Below are positions 7,589 to 14,632 of a stretch of DNA of 44,688 nucleotides, piece after piece; the first letter of the stretch is position 1, and each line of letters begins with the position of its first letter. The position numbers and the translations under genes are program-made. The notes under the pieces are model-generated. The model worked only from the letters and a program-made list of their open reading frames with translations. It was not told where the DNA came from and did not search any database. The stretch spans positions 1 through 44,688 of the forward strand of contig NZ_QKMR01000009.1 of assembly GCF_003208175.1 (NCBI RefSeq), read 5' to 3'. The DNA comes from Ruminiclostridium sufflavum DSM 19573. Its GTDB lineage: Bacteria; Bacillota; Clostridia; Acetivibrionales; DSM-1351.

Positions 7589-8573
7589 AGAAAATATAAA
7601 AAATCAGGATGGAATAGGCTTCATAGAAAATACGGAAGCATTGGATATGGTTAAAAAGGAAATAAACAGAGAATTGACTTCTGCTCCTGTAATTATCCGC
7701 CGGTATACACAGCATTTGGCATCGTCGGGCGGCAAGCTTATCCGCGCGGCAGCATTGCTTATCTGTGCACAGAATGAGAACGGTTTAATTCATCCTCATG
7801 CGGTTAACTTTGCTGCTGCTATTGAAATAATACATTTGGCCACCTTGGTTCATGATGATGTTATGGATAATGCAGAAACCAGAAGAGGCAAAATTACGCT
7901 TCAGAAAAAATATGGCAGAAAGACTGCTGTCATCTGCGGTGATTATTTACTTTGCACCGCACTGAAATTAGTTGCTTTGATACCGGAAAAAAAGGGATAT
8001 CTGGATTTAATAGTCCCTGATTATATGAGAAGGGTTTGTCTTGGAGAATTAAACCAGCATATTAATAATGGCTTTTTGGACTTATCGGTTTACAGGTATT
8101 TGAAAATTATTTCAGGCAAAACAGCTGCTCTTTTTGAAGCATCCTTTTATGCAGGAGCGGTTTTAAACGAGCAGGATGAGTTGATAATATCAAAATATAT
8201 GAAATTGGGGCGGTATACCGGTATGATTTTTCAGATGACTGATGATTGCATTGATTTTGAAAAGACCGAGGATTATGCGAAGAAGCCGGTTCAATCTGAC
8301 TTTGAGCAGGGAGTAATTACGCTTCCTCTCATACATGCTTTTAGAAAAATGCCGGGCTTGAGAAATAAAGCAGAAAGCAGGGAGCTATCAAGAGAGGATA
8401 TAAACAATGCCGTTGAAAAGAGCGGAGGCCTGAGCTATACCCGGATGGTTTCAATGAAATATTACGATAAGGCAATGAAGATAATTAATGAGCTTGGAAT
8501 TACCTTGGATAAGAAAAACAAGCTGGTATCTGTTTTGGAAAAGGCGTGCGGCTTTGCTAAGGTTACGGGATAA
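7581..8573 (+). CDS. dmkB: Polyprenyl diphosphate synthase (quinone side chain)
   Basis: 330 residues with both aspartate-rich motifs of trans-prenyl synthases: LVHDDVMDNAETRRG (first) and FQMTDDCIDFEKTEDYAKKP (second), plus SGGKLIRAAALL near the N-terminus. It condenses isopentenyl diphosphate into a long prenyl chain. It overlaps ndh2 by 8 bp and is followed 5 bp later by a UbiA prenyltransferase, so it probably supplies the tail for the dedicated electron-transfer quinone (DmkB/HepT role). The symbol follows the Listeria locus and is given by context. Confidence 0.85.
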   Translation: MTKENIKNQDGIGFIENTEALDMVKKEINRELTSAPVIIRRYTQHLASSGGKLIRAAALLICAQNENGLIHPHAVNFAAAIEIIHLATLVHDDVMDNAETRRGKITLQKKYGRKTAVICGDYLLCTALKLVALIPEKKGYLDLIVPDYMRRVCLGELNQHINNGFLDLSVYRYLKIISGKTAALFEASFYAGAVLNEQDELIISKYMKLGRYTGMIFQMTDDCIDFEKTEDYAKKPVQSDFEQGVITLPLIHAFRKMPGLRNKAESRELSREDINNAVEKSGGLSYTRMVSMKYYDKAMKIINELGITLDKKNKLVSVLEKACGFAKVTG

Positions 8574-8578
8574 ACAAT

Positions 8579-9487
8579 ATGATAAAAAAACTGTTTGATT
8601 ATATTGAAATAAAAACAAAAATAACCAGCCTGTTTGCGTTTTTTATGACGATGGCTTACATTTTCTATATAAGAAGGCCCGTAAACTGGGAACTGACCTT
8701 GGTGTTCTTCGGAGCTATGTTTATTTTCGATTTGGCTACTACGGCAATCAATAATTATATTGATACAAAAACTAACCACCAAATACTGGTATATACAAGA
8801 AGGACAGCGAAAAACATTATTTTTGCTTTATTAGGTATCAGCACGGCTTTAGGCTTATATCTGTCATATAGAACAGACATAATTATTCTCATAACCGGAG
8901 GTGTTTGCTTTGCATGCGGTATTTTTTACACCTTCGGACCTGTTCCGATATCCAGACAGCCTCTTGGAGAATTATTTTCCGGCATATTTTACGGCTTGCT
9001 CATACCCTTCATATTGTTGTATATAAACCTGCCTGAGGGTGCGATTCTTTCGCTGGAGCTAAGCCTAAGAACCATTAGCCTTAATATACATGTAGTGCCT
9101 GTGCTGACAGTTCTTTTGCTGTCAATTGCGCCTGTATGCACTACTGCAAATATTATGCTTGCAAATAATATCTGCGACCTAGAAAGAGATGTTGCCGTAA
9201 AACGTTATACACTGCCGTATTATTTGGGCCACAAGGCTGTTTATCTTTTTGCCGCATTAAATTATTTTGCTTATTCCGGAATAATAATTATGGCTGTATT
9301 CAGGCTTTTGCCGCCTGTCTGTTTGCTGGCGGTACTTGCAATATTTCCGGTTCAAAGGAATATTAAAATATTTTTGCAAAAACAGGAAAAAGAAACAACC
9401 TTTATTTGCTCCATTAAAAATTATGTAGTTATTATGGGTTCAATCACCCTCGCTATATTCATCAGTGCATTAATACGGGGAGGCTGA
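8579..9487 (+). CDS. dmkA: UbiA-family prenyltransferase, MenA-like (DHNA polyprenyltransferase)
   Basis: 302 residues with about eight to nine membrane helices. The two prenyl-diphosphate-binding motifs of UbiA enzymes are visible: AINNYIDTKTN (N..xD) and NNICDLERDVAVKRYTLP (D..xD). It should attach a polyprenyl chain to 1,4-dihydroxy-2-naphthoate to give demethylmenaquinone in the membrane. It starts 5 bp after the prenyl synthase and ends 1 bp before the NusG-II gene, so it is tightly coupled in the operon. No methyltransferase (MenG) is nearby, which suits a demethyl quinone. Confidence 0.85.
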   Translation: MIKKLFDYIEIKTKITSLFAFFMTMAYIFYIRRPVNWELTLVFFGAMFIFDLATTAINNYIDTKTNHQILVYTRRTAKNIIFALLGISTALGLYLSYRTDIIILITGGVCFACGIFYTFGPVPISRQPLGELFSGIFYGLLIPFILLYINLPEGAILSLELSLRTISLNIHVVPVLTVLLLSIAPVCTTANIMLANNICDLERDVAVKRYTLPYYLGHKAVYLFAALNYFAYSGIIIMAVFRLLPPVCLLAVLAIFPVQRNIKIFLQKQEKETTFICSIKNYVVIMGSITLAIFISALIRGG

Positions 9488-9488
9488 A

Positions 9489-9881
9489 ATGAAGTTTTTC
9501 AGAAAAACAGATGTGTTGATTATTGCAGGCATTGCTGCAGTCAGCTTTGCAATGTGGGCTGTTTATAAATACAATAATCCGGGTAAGCCTGCCGAAGCTG
9601 AAATTTATTATAAATCTGAGCTGGCTGCTACAATAGATTTGAATACCGGCACAGACAGGCAGTTTTCAATACCGCAGAACAAGAATGTTATTTTTTATTT
9701 GGAAAAAGACGGGAGTATAGGTTTTGTGGAATCTGATTGCCCGGACAAGATATGCATAAGAACCGGAAGGCTGAAAAATATAGGTGAAACTGCCGCCTGC
9801 CTTCCCAATGAAATAATTTTGAAGATTGTTCCGGTAAAAGCACGCAGTGATGATGATATTGATATGGTAGCAGGAAAATAG
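9489..9881 (+). CDS. eetA: NusG domain II protein (EetA-like)
   Basis: 130 residues with one N-terminal membrane anchor (VLIIAGIAAVSFAMWAVY) and an extracytoplasmic NusG-II domain. The diagnostic segment is FVESDCPDKICIRTGRLKN followed by IGETAACLPNEIILKI. It has three Cys (DCPDKIC and AAC), which could coordinate a cofactor or form a disulfide. In flavin-based electron transfer loci this domain family is EetA, thought to pass electrons from quinol to surface flavoproteins. The exact role is not established. Its place between dmkA and the Gx-transporter gene supports the assignment. Confidence 0.8.
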   Translation: MKFFRKTDVLIIAGIAAVSFAMWAVYKYNNPGKPAEAEIYYKSELAATIDLNTGTDRQFSIPQNKNVIFYLEKDGSIGFVESDCPDKICIRTGRLKNIGETAACLPNEIILKIVPVKARSDDDIDMVAGK

Positions 9882-9899
9882 GCATGAGGGAGGTTAAAG

Positions 9900-10421
9900 G
9901 TGGATAAGACCGGGGCGGGTATGTCAAAAACCAAGCTTTTAGTATTAACCGCATTGCTGTTTGCCGTTGCATTGGTATTGTCTGTGGTTGAAAATTCCTT
10001 TCCGGCTTTGTTTTTTGCAGTACCGGGAGTAAAGCTGGGCCTTTCCAATATTTCTGTTATGTATGCGCTGTTTTTTCTTGATAAAAAGCCGGCTTTTCTG
10101 ATAGCTGTATTAAAAGCAGGCTTTGTATTAATTACCCGTGGATTTATAGCAGGAATATTAAGCTTATGCGGGGGAACACTATCAATAGTTGTAATGTCTG
10201 TGCTATTGATAGTGTTTAAAGACAAAATATCTTATTTTGTTCTTAGTGTTTTTGGAGCGGTATTTCATAATATAGGTCAATTTGCCGCTATTTCGCTGAT
10301 ATATACAAACATGTATTTGTGGGTTTATTTACCGGTACTGCTGATATCAGGTATTGCTGCGGGAATGGCAACCTCTGTATTGCTAAGGCTTATTATGCCT
10401 GCTTTTAAAAGAATGGTTTAG
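9900..10421 (+). CDS. eetB: Gx-transporter / heptaprenyl diphosphate synthase component I family membrane protein (EetB-like)
   Basis: 173 residues starting at GTG 9900, with GGGAGG eight bases upstream. It has five or six membrane helices and the family-typical KLGLSNISVMYALFF, followed by LKAGFVLITRGFIAGILSLCGGTLSI. The old name 'component I of heptaprenyl diphosphate synthase' is misleading. In electron-transfer loci this protein is EetB, found beside EetA and presumed to form a membrane complex with it. It closes the tightly packed five-gene run; a 99-bp gap separates it from the lipoprotein gene. Confidence 0.78.
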   Translation: MDKTGAGMSKTKLLVLTALLFAVALVLSVVENSFPALFFAVPGVKLGLSNISVMYALFFLDKKPAFLIAVLKAGFVLITRGFIAGILSLCGGTLSIVVMSVLLIVFKDKISYFVLSVFGAVFHNIGQFAAISLIYTNMYLWVYLPVLLISGIAAGMATSVLLRLIMPAFKRMV

Positions 10422-10458
10422 GATAGTTATAATACTCTGCTGAAGCTTTTTACCTGAA

Positions 10459-10489
10459 TTTTCGTGCCCGAACCGGGTGTGTAGGTTAA
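10459..10489 (+). promoter_or_regulatory. Hairpin/ribosome-site-like element, diverged copy
   Basis: TTTTCGTGCCC-GAACC-GGGTGTGTAGGTTA. It matches the recurring TTTTGTGCC-loop-GGCGTGGAGGTTAG element, but the start codon does not follow; the lipoprotein ATG is 30 bases further on with its own GGAGGAG site. Probably a diverged copy. Confidence 0.4.
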
Positions 10490-10520
10490 TTAATATAAAA
10501 AATATAATGGAGGAGACAAC

Positions 10521-11579
10521 ATGAAAAAGCTATTTTCACTAGTATTGAGCCTGACACTGGCAATTGCCGTAATGGCGGGATGCGGCTCAACAGGAGAACA
10601 AAACGATGCGGCAAACACATCTGCAGGTATTGAGACTAATACCGGTACTGCCGGTGATGCTGTTAAAACCGGACTTGCGGTTGTGTCATCAATTGCAAAC
10701 TCCGCAGATGCCGGAGAAAAGGACGGCATGGCAGAGATTGACTCAATGGTGGCAGCAGTTACCGTTGATAAGGACGGGAAAATTGTAAAGTGTGTTATTG
10801 ATGCGGCACAAACAAAAATTAATTTTTCTGCTCAAGGTAAAATTCTTACTGATTTAAAAGCGGAATTTAAATCAAAAAACGAGCTTGGTGATGAATATGG
10901 TATGCGTAAGGCATCAAAAATAGGTAAGGAGTGGAATGAGCAAGCAAAAGCCTTTGCCGATTATGTTGTTGGAAAAACAGCTGCCGAGGTAAAGGGTATA
11001 GCTGTAAATGAAGAGGGTACTGCCGGTGATGCTGAATTGGCATCTTCTGTGACAGTACATATCGGTGACTTCATAGCGGTCACCGAGAAGGCTGTTGCAA
11101 ATGCTCAGGATTTAGGCGCTAAGTCCGGCGACAAGCTGGGATTGGGAATATCAACAAATATTGAAAAGTCCACAGATGCCGGAGAAAAGGATGGATTGGC
11201 TCAGGCTTATTCAATGTATACGGCTGCCACATTTGATACTGACGGGAAAATAACCGGCTCAATTATAGACGCATCCCAATCTGATGTAAATTTTAACAAG
11301 TCAGGAAAGATTACTTCTGACATAAAGGCTGAGCTTAAAACAAAGAATGAGCTTGGCGATGCATACGGTATGAAGAAGGCGTCAAAGATAGGCAAGGAAT
11401 GGTATGAGGAGGCGGCTGCATTTGCAAAATATGTAGTCGGCAAGACAATTGAAGAGGTTAAGGGAATAGCTGTGAATGAAGAAGGAGTTGCAACCGAAGC
11501 AGAATTAACCGGCTCGGTTACAGTTCATATAGGAGATTTCCAGAAGGTAATTGAAAAAGCAAATTCAAGTGCAAAATAA
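10521..11579 (+). CDS. pplA: PplA-like flavinylated surface lipoprotein with two tandem domains
   Basis: 352 residues. The signal peptide ends in VMAGC (Cys21 lipobox), so the protein is tethered outside the membrane. After a Thr/Asn-rich linker come two highly similar ~150-residue domains (about 48-198 and 206-350). Each contains DAGEKDG, a central KNELGDxYGMxKASKIGKEW, YVVGKT..EVKGIAVNEEG and a terminal SVTVHIGDF. The candidate FMN-bearing threonine is in ELASSVTV (first) and ELTGSVTV (second), a loose version of the ApbE target motif D-x-x-S/T-G-A-T. PplA of Listeria is a two-domain flavinylated lipoprotein that passes electrons to external acceptors. An ApbE gene follows directly, which supports the role. 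GGAGGAG precedes the ATG. Confidence 0.78.
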   Translation: MKKLFSLVLSLTLAIAVMAGCGSTGEQNDAANTSAGIETNTGTAGDAVKTGLAVVSSIANSADAGEKDGMAEIDSMVAAVTVDKDGKIVKCVIDAAQTKINFSAQGKILTDLKAEFKSKNELGDEYGMRKASKIGKEWNEQAKAFADYVVGKTAAEVKGIAVNEEGTAGDAELASSVTVHIGDFIAVTEKAVANAQDLGAKSGDKLGLGISTNIEKSTDAGEKDGLAQAYSMYTAATFDTDGKITGSIIDASQSDVNFNKSGKITSDIKAELKTKNELGDAYGMKKASKIGKEWYEEAAAFAKYVVGKTIEEVKGIAVNEEGVATEAELTGSVTVHIGDFQKVIEKANSSAK

Positions 11580-11703
11580 ATATACAGAATCGGGGCTGCG
11601 GCAGGGCATCTGTTATGTCGGTTATAAAGAAGCTTACTGCGGCAGTCCTGACTATATTCCAAATTAAGCTTTTGTGTGATAAAATTTTGATAGAGGGAAA
11701 AAG

Positions 11704-12750
11704 TTGTTTAAAAAATTAACAGCAACGATAATTGCAATTACATTTTTAATAAACTTAACTGCATGCGGGAGTCAAGACAGGAAAAGATATGAGGCGGAAT
11801 TTCTGGAGCTGTTTGATACTATGACAAAAATAGTCGCATATACTGACAGCAAGGAAGAATTTACAAGGTATTCCCGTTTGATTTATGATAACCTGAAGGA
11901 ATATCATCAGCTTTACGACATATATAATAACTACGATGGTATTAACAACATAAAAACTATAAATGACAATGCCGGAATAAAAGCGGTTAAGGTTGATAAA
12001 AGAATAATTGCTTTGATTAATTATTCAATAGAGTGGTATAAAAAGACTAATGGTAAAATGAATATTGCTTTAGGCTCTGTGCTTGAAATATGGCACAAAT
12101 ATCGTGAAGAAGGTATTGACAACGAGGCTGAGGCCGCTGTGCCGGATATGGCTGAGCTGAAAAAAGCAGCTGAACATACGGATATAAACAAAATTATTAT
12201 AGATGAGGCGAATTCCACGGTTTTTCTTGCAGACCCTGAAATGAGTATTGATGTTGGTTCTATCGGTAAGGGCTATGCAACTGAGCAGGTAAGCCGGATT
12301 GCATATGAAAAGGGCTTCACCTCCGGATTAATCAGTGTGGGCGGAAATATACGCGCAATAGGAAATAAGGACTCCGGCGGCAAGCTGTGGAATTTGGGTA
12401 TTCAGAATCCGGACAAGGAAAGTGAAAAGTCAAACGTCAGTATTGTGTATCTCGCTGATTTATCCCTTGTATCAAGCGGGGACTATGAGAGATACTATAC
12501 TGTTAACGGTAAAAGGTATCATCACTTAATTGATCCTGATACCTTGTTTCCGGCAGAATATTTTTCTCAGGTTACTATAGTATGCAAGAATTCCGGAATG
12601 GCAGATGCATTGTCAACCGCTGTCTTTTGTATGCCGGTTGAAAAAGGTATGGAATTTATAAATAATCTGCCTGATACAGAGGCATTATGGGTTATGAAAA
12701 ACGGTGATTTGAAATACAGCAAAGGATTTGAGGAATTTACTAAAGATTGA
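11704..12750 (+). CDS. fmnB: ApbE-family FAD:protein FMN transferase, lipoprotein
   Basis: 348 residues from TTG 11704 (TAGAGGGAAA upstream). The signal peptide has a lipobox (LTACG, Cys21). The ApbE core shows MNIALGSVLEIWH, SIDVGSIGKGYATEQV, ISVGGNIRAIG, HHLIDPDT and DALSTAVFCM, the last including the Asp/Thr that bind Mg2+ and FAD. It transfers FMN from FAD to a Thr of exported proteins. The adjacent PplA-like lipoprotein is the obvious substrate. In Listeria the same role is FmnB. It ends the electron-transfer gene set; a 124-bp gap without a clear terminator separates it from pplA. Confidence 0.87.
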   Translation: MFKKLTATIIAITFLINLTACGSQDRKRYEAEFLELFDTMTKIVAYTDSKEEFTRYSRLIYDNLKEYHQLYDIYNNYDGINNIKTINDNAGIKAVKVDKRIIALINYSIEWYKKTNGKMNIALGSVLEIWHKYREEGIDNEAEAAVPDMAELKKAAEHTDINKIIIDEANSTVFLADPEMSIDVGSIGKGYATEQVSRIAYEKGFTSGLISVGGNIRAIGNKDSGGKLWNLGIQNPDKESEKSNVSIVYLADLSLVSSGDYERYYTVNGKRYHHLIDPDTLFPAEYFSQVTIVCKNSGMADALSTAVFCMPVEKGMEFINNLPDTEALWVMKNGDLKYSKGFEEFTKD

Positions 12751-12833
12751 TAGTATTATTTTTTGCTGAATACAAATAATAATTTTGCTGTAAAAAAGCT
12801 TTTGGATAAAGGCATAACAGCATCACTAAATTA

Positions 12834-12868
12834 TTTTGTGCCGTGAATCCGGCGAGGAGGTTTATATG
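12834..12868 (+). promoter_or_regulatory. Hairpin plus ribosome binding site element (DUF1540 gene)
   Basis: TTTTGTGCC-GTGAATCC-GGCGAGGAGGTTTATATG. GCC pairs with GGC to hold a small loop directly in front of the Shine-Dalgarno. This fixes ATG 12866 as the start. Confidence 0.6.
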
Positions 12869-13045
12869 AGTGCAAATATGATGAACCACCCACATGAAGG
12901 AATCAAGTGTGTAGTTGATACATGCAAGTATCATATGGCCGGCGACTATTGCTCAGCTGATCAGATAGAGGTGAGCGCAAAGGATGCAAGTACCTCAAGG
13001 CAAACTGATTGTGAGACCTTTATACCTGAGAGCAGAAAAAGATAA
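12866..13045 (+). CDS. DUF1540 small cysteine protein
   Basis: 59 residues from ATG 12866, chosen for GGAGG nearby. The pattern IKCVVDTCKYHMAGDYCSAD, then IEVSAKDAS, then TDCETF is the DUF1540 signature (four Cys in CxxxxCxY...C...C), which I expect to bind a metal or form paired disulfides. The function is unknown; such proteins are common in clostridia. It sits between the electron-transfer genes and a hydrogenase, followed by a strong terminator. Confidence 0.85.
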   Translation: MSANMMNHPHEGIKCVVDTCKYHMAGDYCSADQIEVSAKDASTSRQTDCETFIPESRKR

Positions 13046-13069
13046 TTTGGTAAACCAGTAATGAATGTG

Positions 13070-13102
13070 GCCTGCCGGATAAAACCGGCAGGCTGTTTTT
13101 TA
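13070..13102 (+). terminator. Terminator after the DUF1540 gene
   Basis: A perfect 9-bp stem GCCTGCCGG / CCGGCAGGC with a six-base loop, then TGTTTTTTAA. Confidence 0.9.
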
Positions 13103-13129
13103 AATATATAAAGTGGGAAGGTATTAATT

Positions 13130-14386
13130 ATGCAGGCATTTAATGAACTTTACAAAAAGCTGGCAAAAGCCGCTGTTGAAAACAGGACAAATGAGGAGTT
13201 GAAAAATATTCGCCGGCAGGGCTATGACTCACATCAATTGGATTGCTTGCTGCATCCTGAAAAATATGCCTCGGTATGGAGAATTGCAGATTGTAATTGC
13301 TCTGACGGGGAAACATGCAGTGCCTGCACTGTAAGATGCTTGTTTGATGCGATAGATAAGGATGAAAAGGGCAATACAATAATTAATAAGGATTTATGTA
13401 TAGGCTGTTCGGAATGTATTGACAGCTGCAAAGCGCAGAAGCTCACGGCCAGCAAGGATATACTGCCTGCCCTTGCAGCTGTCAAGAGCGGAAAGGGCCC
13501 TGTATATGCCATGATTGCACCGGCGTTTATCAGCCAGTTCAGTAAGCAGGTCACACCCGGCAAGCTGAGGAGTGCTTTTAAAAGTATAGGCTTTGCCGGT
13601 ATGGTTGAGGTAGCTCTTTTTGCGGATATTCTCACACTCAAGGAAGCGCTTGAATTTGACAGAACCATATTAAGCGAAAAGGATTATCTTCTGACAAGCT
13701 GCTGCTGCCCCATGTGGATTGCTATGCTTAGAAAAATATACAAGCAGTTTATGCCTCATGTTCCCGGATCGGTATCACCAATGGTGGCCTGCGGGCGTTC
13801 GATAAAAATACTGGAGCCTGATTCTGTTACGGTGTTTATCGGCCCCTGCATCGCAAAGAAATCTGAAGCGAAGGAGCCTGATATTGCCGATGCGGTAGAT
13901 TATGTTCTTACCTTTCAGGAGATACATGATATTTTTGATTTTGCAAATATTAATCCCGCAGAAATGGAGGAGGATTCACGCGACCATTCCTCAAAGGCGG
14001 GCAGAATATACGCAAGGACAGGAGGAGTAAGCGAAGCTGTAAAAAATACCTTGGAGCGCCTGAATCCAAACCGGGAAATTGTAATTCGTACCCAGCAGGC
14101 AAACGGCATCCGCGAATGTAAGGAAATGCTGAATGAGCTTAAGGAGGGGAGGCTTAATGCCAATTTCCTTGAGGGAATGGGGTGTGTGGGCGGCTGCGTA
14201 GGAGGGCCTAAAGCAATACTGAACCGTGAGGAAGGCCGGGAAAATGTAAATCAGTACGGTAATCAAGCCACCTATGTCACACCGGTGGATAACCCATATG
14301 TAATGGACTTGCTGCATCGCTTGGGCTTTGATACGGTAGAAAAGCTGCTTGAACACAGTGATATCTTTACCAGAGAATTTGAATAA
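13130..14386 (+). CDS. [FeFe] hydrogenase-like iron-sulfur protein, group-B type
   Basis: 418 residues, monomeric. The N-terminus has a Cys cluster (DCNCSDGETCSACTVRC, Cys55-70) and a ferredoxin motif CIGCSECIDSC (Cys90-100). The H-cluster motifs follow: L1 TSCCCPMW (189-196), L2 FIGPCIAKKSE (Cys240) and L3 EGMGCVGGCVGGP (Cys352, Cys356). These variants differ from the classical TSCCPAW / MPCTAKK / CxGGC forms of group A and fit the group B enzymes of anaerobic firmicutes, whose physiology is poorly known. It likely couples ferredoxin to H2 turnover or senses redox state. It is a single-gene unit, with GTGGGAAGG before the ATG and terminators on both sides. Confidence 0.82.
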   Translation: MQAFNELYKKLAKAAVENRTNEELKNIRRQGYDSHQLDCLLHPEKYASVWRIADCNCSDGETCSACTVRCLFDAIDKDEKGNTIINKDLCIGCSECIDSCKAQKLTASKDILPALAAVKSGKGPVYAMIAPAFISQFSKQVTPGKLRSAFKSIGFAGMVEVALFADILTLKEALEFDRTILSEKDYLLTSCCCPMWIAMLRKIYKQFMPHVPGSVSPMVACGRSIKILEPDSVTVFIGPCIAKKSEAKEPDIADAVDYVLTFQEIHDIFDFANINPAEMEEDSRDHSSKAGRIYARTGGVSEAVKNTLERLNPNREIVIRTQQANGIRECKEMLNELKEGRLNANFLEGMGCVGGCVGGPKAILNREEGRENVNQYGNQATYVTPVDNPYVMDLLHRLGFDTVEKLLEHSDIFTREFE

Positions 14387-14403
14387 GCTGCTGAAAAGCA
14401 TTA

Positions 14404-14440
14404 AGACCTGGGTTCAAAAGAATTTGCAGGTCTTTTTTAT
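14404..14440 (+). terminator. Terminator after the hydrogenase gene
   Basis: AGACCTG (14404-14410) pairs with CAGGTCT (14427-14433), followed by TTTTTATTTT. Confidence 0.8.
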
Positions 14441-14527
14441 TTTGCGTGAATTTGTATGGCAAGGTACAAATACATAGGTGGGAGAGACCTTGGAAAAATT
14501 CATTGCTATGCTGCTGTTTTATGTGTA

Positions 14528-14557
14528 TTGACAAGCTCTCTTGTGATGTGTTATCGT
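14528..14557 (+). promoter_or_regulatory. Likely promoter of speA
   Basis: TTGACA (14528-14533), an 18-base spacer and TATCGT (14552-14557). The -35 box is perfect, the -10 box poor. Confidence 0.45.
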
Positions 14558-14632
14558 TTGATTTTAGAAGATTATATATTTACTTTAATCTCACTGAATC
14601 TGCCAAATTTATTTGTATGAAAGGGAAAAGCC

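Noticed and set aside
9695-10225. 176-codon antisense frame across eetA and eetB
   Set aside because: Opposite strand to two well-supported operon genes; Ser/Thr/Asn-rich shadow composition.
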